Shown piece by piece: positions 8,371 through 17,229 of a stretch of DNA of 64,000 nt (positions within the stretch are counted from its first letter, which is position 1; every line of letters begins with the position of its first letter). A program made the translations under genes and the position numbers. The stretch lies in NCBI RefSeq assembly GCF_004214895.1, contig NZ_CP035952.1, forward strand, positions 4,102,501 to 4,166,500, given 5' to 3'. The notes below the pieces were generated by a model. That model ran no database searches. It saw nothing but the letters and a program-made list of their open reading frames with translations, and was not told the origin of the DNA. Source of the DNA: Pseudomonas tructae (GTDB lineage: Bacteria; Pseudomonadota; Gammaproteobacteria; Pseudomonadales; Pseudomonadaceae).

Positions 8371-8495
8371 CGCCGGAACCTGTGGCCTGTTCGGCACTCG
8401 AAGGCTTATCCCCTTCGCCCCGCCTGCCAGCCAGCCCTTGAGCGGCTGGCAGCGCTCGGGTAATGTCGATCCATTGCACAGGACAGAGCACGCCC

Positions 8496-9422
8496 ATGAC
8501 TTCCAAGCTGGAACAACTCAAGCAGTTCACCACCGTGGTTGCCGACACCGGTGATATCGATGCCATCAGCCGACTGAAACCAGTCGATGCCACCACCAAC
8601 CCTTCGCTGCTGCTCAAGGCCGCAGCCATGCCCGGTTATGCCGAGCTGCTCAAGCAGTCGGTCGGACACAGCAAGGGCGATGTGGGCCTTGCCTGTGACG
8701 CCTTTGCCGTGGCGGTTGGCGCCGGCATTCTCAAGGTGATTCCGGGGCGTATCTCCACCGAGGTCGACGCCCGCCTGTCCTTCGACCAACCGGCGCTGCT
8801 GGCCAAAGCCCGGCAGTTGATCGCGCTGTACGAGCAGGCCGGCATCGGCCGTGACCGGGTGCTGATCAAGCTGGCCTCGACCTGGGAAGGCATCCGCGCC
8901 GCCGAGGTACTGGAGAAGGAAGGCATCCAGACCAACCTGACCCTGCTGTTCTCCTTCGCCCAGGCACAGGCCTGTGCCGACGCCGGGGTATTCCTGATTT
9001 CGCCGTTCGTGGGCCGGATCTACGACTGGTACAAGAAATCCACCGGCAAGGAGTATGTCGGTGCCGAGGACCCGGGCGTGCAGTCGGTAACGCGCATCTA
9101 CGACTACTACAAGACCAACGGTTACAGCACTGTGGTGATGGGTGCAAGCTTCCGCAATATCGGCCAGATCGAACAACTGGCCGGCTGTGACCGGCTGACC
9201 ATCAGCCCCGAACTGCTGCAACAGTTGAGTGATGACCAGGGCGAGTTGCCGCGCATCTTGAAGCCTGGCAACAAGGGCGAGGCACGCCAACAACTGACGC
9301 AGAGCCAGTTCCGCTGGGCGTCCAACGAAGATGCCATGGCCACCGAGAAACTGGCCGAGGGCATTCGCCAGTTTGCCCGGGACCAGGAGAAGCTGGAGGC
9401 GTTGTTGGCGGCAAAGGCCTGA
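8496..9422 (+). CDS. tal: transaldolase
   Basis: Moves a dihydroxyacetone unit between sedoheptulose-7-phosphate and glyceraldehyde-3-phosphate in the non-oxidative pentose phosphate pathway. The 308-residue length is normal for TalB-type enzymes. It begins [24 protein letters not shown] is the family's first signature and the Schiff-base lysine lies in [11 protein letters not shown] (about residue 125). An in-frame start 33 bases upstream lacks support. It follows dusA in the same direction, with about 125 bases between them, and ends at a REP palindrome that may stop or stabilise the transcript. Confidence 0.97.
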   Translation: MTSKLEQLKQFTTVVADTGDIDAISRLKPVDATTNPSLLLKAAAMPGYAELLKQSVGHSKGDVGLACDAFAVAVGAGILKVIPGRISTEVDARLSFDQPALLAKARQLIALYEQAGIGRDRVLIKLASTWEGIRAAEVLEKEGIQTNLTLLFSFAQAQACADAGVFLISPFVGRIYDWYKKSTGKEYVGAEDPGVQSVTRIYDYYKTNGYSTVVMGASFRNIGQIEQLAGCDRLTISPELLQQLSDDQGELPRILKPGNKGEARQQLTQSQFRWASNEDAMATEKLAEGIRQFARDQEKLEALLAAKA

Positions 9423-9485
9423 TACAAATCTGGGTTTGCCAGTGAGGGGTGCTAGGTAGAGCATCTTGTCGGCCTTGAGGGCCTC

Positions 9486-9540
9486 ATCGCGGGTCAAGCC
9501 CGCTCCCACCATTTCTGTGGGAGCGGGCTTGACCCGCGAT
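9486..9540. repeat. REP palindrome (pair)
   Basis: Two inverted copies of the Pseudomonas REP unit, ATCGCGGGTCAAGCCCGCTC and its complement, around a short spacer, forming a very stable hairpin. This copy has T in place of G in the GGGGC core (CGGGTCAAG). It lies between tal and the phosphatase gene. Confidence 0.9.
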
Positions 9541-9568
9541 GCTTTTGACTTTGCTTTCAGAGATGTTG

Positions 9569-11473
9569 ATGTCTGAATCTTCCGAAATACCCGCTGTACT
9601 GGCTGGCCCGCTGCTGCGCCGCCTCGAACCCACGCGGATCGTGTTCTGGCTGGTTGCCTCCAGGCCACTGCAAGCCGAACTGGAACTGAGCTGCGCCGAC
9701 ATTACCGCCACAATCAAGCGCACGGTTGTGCCGATCGGTCGCCACGCCTTCGTCCATCTGCTCGACATCAGCCTCGACAGCCCGCTGCCGAGCGATGAGC
9801 AGATCGACTACGACCTCACCCTCGACACCCAGGGCATCGCCCAGTACGCCTCGCACCTGCTCTACCCGGGCGCGCAACGGGCTAGTTTCGTTTTGCGCTC
9901 TCACCTTGAGCACTTGCTCCACGGCTCGTGCCGCAAGCCTCATCACCCGGCAGCCGATGGCCTGCTGTGCGCTGACCGCTGGCTGCTGGAAAACCCCGAG
10001 CCCTCGCAGCGCCCTGCCCTGCTGATGATGAGCGGCGACCAGGTGTATGCCGACGATGTCGCAGGGCCCATGCTGCGGGCCATTCATGGGCTGATCGAGC
10101 GCCTGGGGCTGTTTGGCGAGCACCTGCAAGGTGCAGTGGTCGATGACAGCGCCGCGCTTTACCAGCATCCGGCCAGTTACTACCACCGCGCCGACCTGCT
10201 GCCGGCGCTGGAAAGCAACGAAACCCTGCGCGAGCGTTTTTTCGGCGGCGCACGCAAGCCGATTTTCACCAGCAGCAACGCCGACAACCACCTGGTGACC
10301 TTCGCCGAAGTCATGGCCATGTACCTGCTGGTCTGGTCACCCGTGCCCTGGACGCTGCTTAAAGTGCAAATGCCGCAAGGCCTGAACACCGAGCGCCAGG
10401 CCCGCTATCGCCAGGAGCAACAGCTCATCGACACCTTTGCCAAAGGCCTGGGCGACGTCGCTCGGGTACTGGCGCATGTGCCGAGCCTGATGATCTTCGA
10501 CGACCACGACATCACCGATGACTGGAACCTGTCGGCGCAGTGGGAAGAAACCGCCTACGGCCATCCGTTCTCCAAGCGCATCATTGGTAACGCCCTGCTC
10601 GGCTACCTGCTGTGCCAGGGCTGGGGCAACAACCCGGATGCGTTCACCGAGTTGCTGGAGCACTGCCAGGCCTTCAGCCATAGCGCAGATGCCGATGGCT
10701 ACCTCGACACGCCCTTGCAGGATGCCCTGATCGACGAGGTGCTGCGCTTTCAGGGCTGGCAGTTTGTCCTGCCGAGCAGCCCGGCACTGCTGGTGCTGGA
10801 CACCCGCACCCGGCGCTGGCGCAGTGAGAGCAACTTCAACAAGCCCTCGGGCCTGCTCGACTGGGAAGCCCTCAGCGAATTGCAGCAGGCGCTGCTCGAC
10901 CATCCTTCGGCAATTATCGTTTCTCCGGCGCCGATCTTCGGCGTCAAGCTGATCGAGACCGTGCAGCGGGTGTTCAGTTGGCTGGGTTATCCGCTCCTGG
11001 TGGATGCCGAGAACTGGATGGCCCATCGCGGCGCTGCCCAGGTCATCCTCAACATCTTCCGCCATTCACGCACGCCGGGACATTACGTGATCCTCTCCGG
11101 CGACGTGCATTACTCGTTTGTCTACGAGGTGCTGATCCGCCACCGCCGGCGCGCCCCGCACCTGTGGCAGATCACCAGCAGCGGCATCAAGAACCAGTTT
11201 CCCAAGCGCCTGCTGGATACCTTCGACCGCCTCAACCGCTGGCTGTACTCGCCGCGCTCACCGCTCAACTGGTTTACCAAGCGCCGGCAAATGGAGGTAA
11301 TACCGCGTACCCCCAGCCACAGCAAAGCCGGCGAGCGACTGTGGAACAGCGCAGGCCTGGGCCAGGTATTTTTCAACCCGCAGGGGCAGCCGGCACGGAT
11401 TTACCAGCTCAACGCCGACGGCAGCGAAGCGACCGAGTTTCCACCACGGGTCGCTGACTTGAGAGAGATTTGA
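9569..11473 (+). CDS. PhoD-like metallophosphatase family protein
   Basis: A 634-residue protein with the metal-binding motifs of PhoD-type alkaline phosphatases: SGDQVYADD (about 153-161), FDDHDITDDWN (about 310-320) and LSGDVHYSF (about 509-517). PhoD enzymes hydrolyse phosphomono- and diesters with Ca/Fe. No signal peptide or Tat motif is visible, so unlike secreted PhoD this member is probably cytoplasmic and its substrate is unknown. The ATG giving MSESSEIP was chosen; an ATG six bases upstream is possible, while the earliest ATG lies at the edge of the REP element and is unlikely. Confidence 0.85.
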   Translation: MSESSEIPAVLAGPLLRRLEPTRIVFWLVASRPLQAELELSCADITATIKRTVVPIGRHAFVHLLDISLDSPLPSDEQIDYDLTLDTQGIAQYASHLLYPGAQRASFVLRSHLEHLLHGSCRKPHHPAADGLLCADRWLLENPEPSQRPALLMMSGDQVYADDVAGPMLRAIHGLIERLGLFGEHLQGAVVDDSAALYQHPASYYHRADLLPALESNETLRERFFGGARKPIFTSSNADNHLVTFAEVMAMYLLVWSPVPWTLLKVQMPQGLNTERQARYRQEQQLIDTFAKGLGDVARVLAHVPSLMIFDDHDITDDWNLSAQWEETAYGHPFSKRIIGNALLGYLLCQGWGNNPDAFTELLEHCQAFSHSADADGYLDTPLQDALIDEVLRFQGWQFVLPSSPALLVLDTRTRRWRSESNFNKPSGLLDWEALSELQQALLDHPSAIIVSPAPIFGVKLIETVQRVFSWLGYPLLVDAENWMAHRGAAQVILNIFRHSRTPGHYVILSGDVHYSFVYEVLIRHRRRAPHLWQITSSGIKNQFPKRLLDTFDRLNRWLYSPRSPLNWFTKRRQMEVIPRTPSHSKAGERLWNSAGLGQVFFNPQGQPARIYQLNADGSEATEFPPRVADLREI

Positions 11474-11501
11474 CGGGCACCAGAACGGCGCCCGGCGGTG
11501 A

Positions 11502-11984
11502 TCAGGTACGCTCGAGGGCGTTGACCAGATCGTGGAACGCCTCGCGGTTGGAGTCGTTCAGCCCCATGAGGATCTTGTGCGCCTCCAGCACCTTGGAGCG
11601 CACCACGTCTTCGTTCTGGTCCTGCGACGGCAGATCGGTCAGGCATTCCGGGCACGGAATCGGCCGGTCAACGATGTTGAACACCTGATCGAACCCCATC
11701 GACTGCAACAGCCGGGTGATGTCGGCGTGGGTGGTGACCACCGTTGGCAACAGCCCGACTTTTTGCCGCGACAGGATCGAGAGCTTGGCCAGCAAGCCCA
11801 GGGTGGTGCTGTCGATGCTGTGGGTTTCTGTCAGATCGATGACGATCGCCGAAAAATTCAGCGCCGTGAAGATCTTTTCAATCGTCGCATCCAGCGCCGA
11901 ACACAAGGTCAGGCGCACTTCACCGACAAACTTCAGCACAAAGGTGCCATTCTGTTCGGCGAACTGGATTCTACCCGTACTCAT
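11502..11984 (-). CDS. rssC: STAS-domain anti-sigma factor antagonist RssC
   Basis: A 160-residue protein whose first 100 residues form a STAS domain; IDLTETHSIDSTTLGLL contains the conserved Asp-Ser-Thr loop where such proteins are phosphorylated. Partners are a kinase anti-sigma factor and a PP2C phosphatase. The start overlaps the stop of rssB (ATGA), so the phosphatase and its likely substrate are translated together. Size, order and neighbours match the rssB-rssC pair of P. aeruginosa. The C-terminal 50 residues, with the C-x-x-C of CPECLTDL, lie outside the STAS fold and may bind a partner or metal. Confidence 0.85.
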   Translation of the reverse strand: MSTGRIQFAEQNGTFVLKFVGEVRLTLCSALDATIEKIFTALNFSAIVIDLTETHSIDSTTLGLLAKLSILSRQKVGLLPTVVTTHADITRLLQSMGFDQVFNIVDRPIPCPECLTDLPSQDQNEDVVRSKVLEAHKILMGLNDSNREAFHDLVNALERT

Positions 11985-13165
11985 TGAAGGTTCCTGCTCA
12001 ACACCAATAGGGCGATATCATCCGGCATCTCCCCAAGCGTAGCTAATCCGAATCGTTGGCGCAGCCCATCCAGACTACCGCCTGCGGCCTTGATGATTTC
12101 AGGCAGGGCCGCCTCTTTATCTTTGAGTGTGCTACCGGGCAAAAGATCCAGAATGCCATCAGATAGCAGGGTCAGGCTGAACTGCGGCGGCAACTCCAGG
12201 ATATGGTCCTGGTAGGTGGCCTCCTCGAACAATCCGACCGGTAATCCGCGACCTTCCAGGTAACGGCTCTGGCCCGGGCTGTAGAGCACTGGCAAGGGCA
12301 AGTGACCGCCGATGCTGTAGGTCATGATCCCGGTATCTTCGTCGATGACCCCGCCGACCATGGTCACATGCTTGCCCAGCTTGCAGTTGATCAGGCCGCG
12401 GTTGATGTGCCCAAGCACTTCCGACGGTTTGAAGTCGCGCAAGTTGCCGCCGCGCTTGAACTCGAACAACAGGCGGGTGGTCATGAACTTCAGCAGCACG
12501 GTGACGAACGCCGATGAAGCACCATGCCCGGAAACGTCTGCCAGGTAGAAGGCGATTCGCCGCTCATCCACCCGGAAGTAGTCGGCAAAGTCGCCTGACA
12601 GGTACAGCGACGGAATGATCTGGTGCTCGAACGACAGGTCGTCGACCACCCAGGGGCTTTCCGGCAGCATGTTCATCTGCACCTGGCGCCCCGCCGTCTG
12701 GTCTTCCTGCAACAGGTGCAGGCTGGCCTCGAGCTCGCGGTTGGCGGTTTCCAGTTTTTCCCGGTAACGCTGGTTTTCCAGCACCAGGCGAGCCCGGTCC
12801 AGCGCCCGGCGCACCGAATGCTCGAGCACGGCCAGGTCTTCCAGCGGCTTGATCAGGTAATCGGCCGCCCCCAGGCGCAGGGCCTCGACCGCGTCGTTCA
12901 TCACCCCGGCACCCGACACCACGATAACCGGCAACTCCGGCGCACGCTCGGTCACCTGCCGAATCAGCTCAAGACCGCCCATTTGCGGCATGCGCAGATC
13001 GCAGATCACAAGATCAGGGTGTTCCTGTTCGAAGACCTGAAGGCCCTGCTGGCCATTGCTTGCCTGCAGGACGCTGAAACCACTGTCTTCCAGATAGGCG
13101 GCCAGACTCGCACGTACGACGTCGTCGTCATCGATAATCAGCAGCGTTGCACTGGTTTTCTGCAT
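11981..13165 (-). CDS. rssB: response regulator with PP2C/SpoIIE phosphatase output, RssB
   Basis: A 394-residue protein: receiver domain (1-120) with acidic pocket IDDDD (11-15), phospho-acceptor Asp56 and Lys107; a coiled linker (about 125-165); then a PP2C domain. Metal ligands are present: GDFADYF (Asp192), YLADVSGHG (Asp210), LLSDGIL and PDDIALLVL near the end. E. coli RssB has lost these residues and is a RpoS proteolysis adaptor; here the phosphatase should be active, probably on RssC. The start MQKTSATLL was chosen because the 71 residues upstream look non-coding. No anti-sigma kinase domain follows, unlike in HsbR. Confidence 0.88.
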   Translation of the reverse strand: MQKTSATLLIIDDDDVVRASLAAYLEDSGFSVLQASNGQQGLQVFEQEHPDLVICDLRMPQMGGLELIRQVTERAPELPVIVVSGAGVMNDAVEALRLGAADYLIKPLEDLAVLEHSVRRALDRARLVLENQRYREKLETANRELEASLHLLQEDQTAGRQVQMNMLPESPWVVDDLSFEHQIIPSLYLSGDFADYFRVDERRIAFYLADVSGHGASSAFVTVLLKFMTTRLLFEFKRGGNLRDFKPSEVLGHINRGLINCKLGKHVTMVGGVIDEDTGIMTYSIGGHLPLPVLYSPGQSRYLEGRGLPVGLFEEATYQDHILELPPQFSLTLLSDGILDLLPGSTLKDKEAALPEIIKAAGGSLDGLRQRFGLATLGEMPDDIALLVLSRNLQ

Positions 13166-13428
13166 GTGGGCAAACGGCGCCAGGAATAGGTTGGGTGTAG
13201 GTGAGCATGGGCCCACGTACTGGGGTTCACTTCGAGCTACGCTTCTATGAGTTGTAGGACATGAAAACCTGTCCGGCAAATAACAGAGGTGCCTTGTAAG
13301 GCGCAGACGGTACTCCCATCCGCCGGGCGTTTCAAGGGCACACCGGTGGTCTGCGCTGCTCTTTACAGCTGAAAGCACCGGGAGTTATAAAAACCTCTCC
13401 AACCGCAACCCAATGAAAGGATGCAGAC

Positions 13429-13728
13429 ATGAGCTCAGGCCGTATGGACCATAGCGAAAAGCGCGATTTCATTCGCATGCGGGTGGATGCCGATGTAAGC
13501 CTGATCCATCAGGGTCAAGTCATCTCGGCCGTCTGCCTGGACCTCTCCAGTAGCGGCATGCAGGTCCAGGCACCGCGCCGGTTCCAGGTTGGCGATAGCC
13601 TCGAGGTACACATAGACTCCGATCACCCGGCCTTGCAAGGGCTGAAAGCGAGCACCGAAGTGGTCTGGATCGCCGATCAGTCAGACGGTGGGCAAAAGCT
13701 CGGCCTGCGCATTCTCAGCATGAAATAA
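13429..13728 (+). CDS. PilZ-domain c-di-GMP-binding protein
   Basis: A 99-residue single-domain PilZ protein. The ligand motifs are complete: RDFIR near residue 15-19 (R-x3-R) and DLSSSG at about 41-46 (D/N-x-S-x-x-G), so it should bind cyclic-di-GMP. The downstream effect is unknown. A GAAAGG ribosome-binding site precedes the ATG. It is divergent from rssB and ends at a strong terminator shared with mlaA. Confidence 0.92.
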   Translation: MSSGRMDHSEKRDFIRMRVDADVSLIHQGQVISAVCLDLSSSGMQVQAPRRFQVGDSLEVHIDSDHPALQGLKASTEVVWIADQSDGGQKLGLRILSMK

Positions 13729-13742
13729 ATGCAGACACAAAA

Positions 13743-13768
13743 AAGGCGACCCTGAGGTCGCCTTCTGT
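13743..13768. terminator. bidirectional intrinsic terminator
   Basis: AAGGCGACC and GGTCGCCTT form a 9-bp stem with a 4-base loop, with an A-run on the left and a T-rich tail on the right. It separates the convergent PilZ and mlaA genes and can serve both. Confidence 0.88.
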
Positions 13769-13781
13769 TTACCCGCACTGA

Positions 13782-14483
13782 TCAGAAGTCGTCGACGACT
13801 TCGCCATCCTTGACCTTGAATTCGCGGTTCTGCAGATACGCATTGCGAATGAAGATGTATTTATCGCCATTGATCAGTTTTTCTGCCGACAGCAGGCTAG
13901 CGCGGGTGTCGACCACATCGACGGCAATCGCCGTGTTGCGGGTCGGAATGTGATCGATATAGCGGTAGGGTTCGGTGTAGGTGTCCGGGTACTTGGCGAT
14001 GGCATCGCGCACGGTGCTCGGGCCGAGCAACGGCAGCATCACGTACGGGCCGCTGCTCACGCCCCAGTAACCGAGGGTCTGACCGAAGTCTTCGTCATTA
14101 CGCTGCAGGCCCATCCTGGTGCCGACATCAAAGAAGCCGCCCAGACCGAAGGTGGTGTTGACGATCAACCGCGCGGTGTCGACGCCAGCCGCGTGCGGCT
14201 TGAACTGCAGGACGTCGTTAGCCAGATTGGTGACATCGCCCAGGTTGCGGAACATGTTGTGGATGCCATCTTCGAGGAACTGCGGGGTGACCGCCTGATA
14301 ACCCTTGGCCAGCGGTTTGAGGGCATAGGTGTCGACCGTGTCGTTGAAGCGGAAGATCGGCCGGTTGATGCTTTCCCATGGATCTTCTTCAGTCGCCGCC
14401 TGGGCTGCGACTGCAGGCGCCAGCAGCAGACCGGCACAGACACAGGCTCGGGTCATCCGATCAATCAGGCCGATCCTACGCAT
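13782..14483 (-). CDS. mlaA: MlaA/VacJ family outer-membrane phospholipid trafficking protein
   Basis: Removes mislocalised phospholipids from the outer leaflet of the outer membrane and passes them to MlaC. The 233-residue protein has the VacJ core DPWESINRPIFRFND (about 34-48), FGLGGFFDVGTRMGL and the LGPSTVRD segment. An N-terminal secretion signal ends near AVAAQAA. There is no lipobox at the cleavage site: the only nearby cysteines (14 and 16) lie inside the hydrophobic stretch, so this MlaA is probably not lipidated, unlike E. coli MlaA. It is transcribed alone, convergent with the PilZ gene. Confidence 0.93.
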   Translation of the reverse strand: MRRIGLIDRMTRACVCAGLLLAPAVAAQAATEEDPWESINRPIFRFNDTVDTYALKPLAKGYQAVTPQFLEDGIHNMFRNLGDVTNLANDVLQFKPHAAGVDTARLIVNTTFGLGGFFDVGTRMGLQRNDEDFGQTLGYWGVSSGPYVMLPLLGPSTVRDAIAKYPDTYTEPYRYIDHIPTRNTAIAVDVVDTRASLLSAEKLINGDKYIFIRNAYLQNREFKVKDGEVVDDF

Positions 14484-14674
14484 AGAATTACTCCTCGAAC
14501 TGGGGCAGACGCCTTGCGTCCTTTGCCGAAAAATGAAGCAAGTATAAAGCCTCTGCTGCTGTTAAGCAGCCTGGCATAAACAGCGTCGCAAAATTGTGAA
14601 CAAGTGTGTAGCCGTCGCGTCACCAGAAGGTCACAAACCCAGGGTAGCCTGCAGGTTATTTCAGGGACGTTGCC

Positions 14675-15232
14675 ATGCCAGACTCCCCCGCCATTACCGC
14701 CCTGCTGTTTGGCCTGCGCGGATGCCTTGTTGATCTGCACGCCACCCCTGAATCGCCCAGCCCTACCCCGGGCGCGCTACCGGCTCTTGACTGGCTGAAC
14801 CAGCAACAGGTGCCTTGTGCCTGGTTAGATGAGCTTCCGGCCGCAGACGGCACACTGCTGGCCAGTGCCCTGCCGACCTGGCTTCAGGCCTACCCGAATT
14901 GCGCAATACCGTGGCCGGCGCCAGACGCCTGCTGGCAGGCATTGATGGGCCTCAAGGCGGAAAAACTCGAGGGCTGCGTGCTGGTCAGCGGCGAGCCGCG
15001 CCTGCTGCAATCGGCCCTTAATGCCGGGCTTTGGACCATCGGCCTGGCCAGTTGCGGACGCAGCAACCAGCAGTGGCAGACGCTCAGCCCCCAGGAGCAG
15101 GAACGCAAGCGCGGCCAGGCCACCGTGCAGCTGTTCAGCCTTGGCGTGCACTCGGTGATCGATCACCTGGAGGCCCTGGCCGACTGCCTGGCAGATATCG
15201 GCCAGCGCCGGCGCAAAGGCGAAAAACCCTGA
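14675..15232 (+). CDS. degenerate HAD-superfamily (phosphonatase-like) protein
   Basis: A 185-residue protein that looks like a HAD hydrolase, but the first motif reads LLFGLRGCLVDLHA where active enzymes have the D-x-D-x-T/V loop, so the nucleophile Asp is Gly. The later LVSGEPRLLQSALNAGLWTIGL resembles motif II and the substrate-loop region. It is unlikely to be an active phosphatase; a binding or regulatory role is possible. Start ATG follows CAGGGACG. About 120 bases separate it from the DUF4404 gene. Confidence 0.7.
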   Translation: MPDSPAITALLFGLRGCLVDLHATPESPSPTPGALPALDWLNQQQVPCAWLDELPAADGTLLASALPTWLQAYPNCAIPWPAPDACWQALMGLKAEKLEGCVLVSGEPRLLQSALNAGLWTIGLASCGRSNQQWQTLSPQEQERKRGQATVQLFSLGVHSVIDHLEALADCLADIGQRRRKGEKP

Positions 15233-15355
15233 AACAGCGGTGTTGATCCGGGTCATGCAAAGCGCTGCCGGGTGGATTACTCTGTAGGCAAGGCATGGAC
15301 CTTTCGCCAGATGGCGAGGTCCATGGCTGTGCCTATCCATAGAGGGAGAACACCC

Positions 15356-15619
15356 ATGCCTGCCCGCGAACTGCAAGAGCAACTCAACGCCCTGCGCGAG
15401 CAACTGGAGCAAAATCCACCGCTCTCGCTGGAAGAGCGTGATCACCTGCAACAACTGATGCAGCAAATCGAGGCCGAGATGAAACTCGAGGCTGCGACCC
15501 CGGACAACAACCTGGTTGATGGCGTCAACCTCGCCGTAGAACGATTTGAAGTCGAACACCCAGGCCTGACCGCCACCTTGCGCAATATCGTTCAGAGCCT
15601 GCAAAGTATGGGCATCTAA
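15356..15619 (+). CDS. DUF4404 family small protein
   Basis: An 87-residue soluble protein beginning MPARELQEQL with a strongly helical, charged N-terminal half (likely coiled coil), ending in a segment typical of the DUF4404 family, VERFEVEHPGLTATLRN. Function is unknown. The start is supported by GAGGGAG eight bases upstream; the 28 extra upstream codons look non-coding. It ends 13 bases before an intrinsic terminator. Confidence 0.85.
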   Translation: MPARELQEQLNALREQLEQNPPLSLEERDHLQQLMQQIEAEMKLEAATPDNNLVDGVNLAVERFEVEHPGLTATLRNIVQSLQSMGI

Positions 15620-15631
15620 GCCCAGCCAAAT

Positions 15632-15664
15632 AAAAAAGCCCCGTCATCGAACGGGGCTTTTTCG
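15632..15664. terminator. bidirectional intrinsic terminator
   Basis: AAAAGCCCCGT and ACGGGGCTTTT pair over 11 bp around CATCGA, with A- and T-runs on both sides. It lies between the convergent DUF4404 gene and queF and serves both. Confidence 0.92.
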
Positions 15665-16495
15665 TTACTGGCGAACCAGTCGCACGTTCTGCTGGGTCAC
15701 CTGCCCGGTACTGCGGTACGGGTTGATATCCAGCCCGCCGCGGCGCACGTAACGGGCGTAGACCGTCAGGTGCTCGGGGTTGAGCAGGTTCTTGAGGTCA
15801 AGGTAGATGCGCTCGACGCACTGCTCATGGAAATCGGCATGCTGGCGGAAGCTGATCAGGTAGGTCAGCAGGCTGGCATGATCCAGCGCCGCGCCGCGGT
15901 ATTCCACGGTAACGCTGCCCCAGTCTGGCTGGCCAGTGACTGGGCAGTTGGACTTGAGCAAATGGCTGTGCAGGGTTTCTTCAACAATCTTGGTGCTGTC
16001 GCAACGCAGCAGCTCCGGCTGAGGCTGCTCATAGTTGCTGATACTGATATCCAGCTCGTCGATGCACACACCCGGCAAGCCGACCACGCCCTGCCCTTGG
16101 ACCTCGGCCAGGCTGCGAATCTGCACGCCTACCGGCTTGCCGGCGGCAGCGGACAGGTCCTTGACCAGGCACGCCTGCAGTGCAGCGGGTGATTCGAACA
16201 CGGTCTGGTTCAGCGAGTTGAGGTACAACTTGAACGACTTCGACTCGATGATGTTCGGCGAATCGGCAGGGATGGCGAACTCGCCGATAGCCACCACCGG
16301 CTTGCCCGATGGCAGCAACCAGGACAGCTCGAAGCAGTTCCAGAAGTCGACGCCCAGCCATGGCAGGGTCTGGGCGCTGACGCCCAGTTCGGCCCATTTC
16401 GCCGCCCGCGGGATCGGGAACAGCAGCGAAGGGGTATAGGTGGACACGTATTCGCTGGATTTACCCAGCGGAGAATGTTCGGCAGCAGGATGCAT
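15665..16495 (-). CDS. queF: NADPH-dependent 7-cyano-7-deazaguanine reductase QueF
   Basis: Reduces preQ0 to preQ1 in queuosine biosynthesis for tRNA. The 276-residue protein is the bimodular (YqcD/long) type. The QueF motif [11 protein letters not shown] (84-94) binds NADPH; the catalytic Cys184 lies in [11 protein letters not shown], with Asp191. The start [11 protein letters not shown] gives the usual length. It is transcribed towards the terminator it shares with the DUF4404 gene. Confidence 0.97.
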   Translation of the reverse strand: MHPAAEHSPLGKSSEYVSTYTPSLLFPIPRAAKWAELGVSAQTLPWLGVDFWNCFELSWLLPSGKPVVAIGEFAIPADSPNIIESKSFKLYLNSLNQTVFESPAALQACLVKDLSAAAGKPVGVQIRSLAEVQGQGVVGLPGVCIDELDISISNYEQPQPELLRCDSTKIVEETLHSHLLKSNCPVTGQPDWGSVTVEYRGAALDHASLLTYLISFRQHADFHEQCVERIYLDLKNLLNPEHLTVYARYVRRGGLDINPYRSTGQVTQQNVRLVRQ

Positions 16496-16563
16496 GGCTA
16501 AAACCTGTAGGAGCAAATGCGCCTAGTTTATCGGTTTTAGGCCATGCATTGGGCAATCGGCTG

Positions 16564-17073
16564 TTATTGGCCGATGGTCAGCTTGCCGACCATGCCCGCC
16601 TGGTAGTGGCCGGGGACGTTGCAGGCAAACTCGATCGGCGTCGACTGGCTGAAAGTCCAGGTCAGTTCGGCGCGTTTGCCCGGCTCGACCATCACCGTGT
16701 TCGGGTCGTCATGTTGCATGCTCGCGCCCGGGCTCATGCTGCTATGGTCCATGCCGCCATGGCCCATGGCCGAATGATCCAACTTGCCCTGCATGGCAAT
16801 CATTTCTTGTTGGTGCTTGGCATGCATCACGGCATCGCCAAGGCTGAACTCATGAACGACCGCGCCCTTGTTGACCAGCACAAAGCGCACGGTTTCCCCG
16901 GCTTTGACCTCAAGGTTGCGCGGCTCGTAGTACATATCGCCCATCACCACCTCGACGGTGCGTGTGGCCTTGGCCGCCGCAGCCGGCTGACCGAAGGCAT
17001 AGGAATGCGCGGGCGATGCCAAGGTTGGCAGGCTGAACAGCGCCAGGGCGCCAGCGATCATCAGGTGTTTCAT
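16564..17073 (-). CDS. periplasmic cupredoxin with His/Met-rich insert
   Basis: A 169-residue secreted copper protein. A signal peptide (1-19, ending TLA-S) precedes a cupredoxin fold with a full type 1 copper set: His74 in VHEFSL, then Cys151, His156 and Met161 in ACNVPGHYQAGM. Between them, residues 83-121 form a loop rich in His and Met (MHAKH, HSAMGHGGMDHSSM), likely able to bind further Cu(I)/Cu(II) as in CopA/PcoA-type proteins. It diverges from copRS across a CopR box and so is likely copper-induced. The role is inferred: periplasmic copper tolerance. Confidence 0.9.
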   Translation of the reverse strand: MKHLMIAGALALFSLPTLASPAHSYAFGQPAAAAKATRTVEVVMGDMYYEPRNLEVKAGETVRFVLVNKGAVVHEFSLGDAVMHAKHQQEMIAMQGKLDHSAMGHGGMDHSSMSPGASMQHDDPNTVMVEPGKRAELTWTFSQSTPIEFACNVPGHYQAGMVGKLTIGQ

Positions 17074-17138
17074 TTCAAGCCCACTCCAGGGTTGCGACGG
17101 TTCGGGCTTCACTGTAGAAAACCGCCGCTGGCAGTCAC

Positions 17139-17165
17139 CTGACAAAAAGATTACAACTTTGTCAG
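17139..17165 (-). promoter_or_regulatory. CopR box in the cupredoxin/copRS divergent promoter
   Basis: Read on the minus strand, 17165-17150 is CTGACA-N5-GTAAT, the consensus reported for Pseudomonas CopR. An extra CTGACAAA at 17139-17146 forms an 8-bp inverted repeat with TTTGTCAG at 17158-17165. The box is about 66 bases from the cupredoxin start and 65 from copR, so it may control both directions. Confidence 0.75.
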
Positions 17166-17229
17166 CTTGGCCATCCACCCCGCCCGGCGCGGTATAACCC
17201 TCCGGCAATCCACGCAAAAGAGCCAGCCG

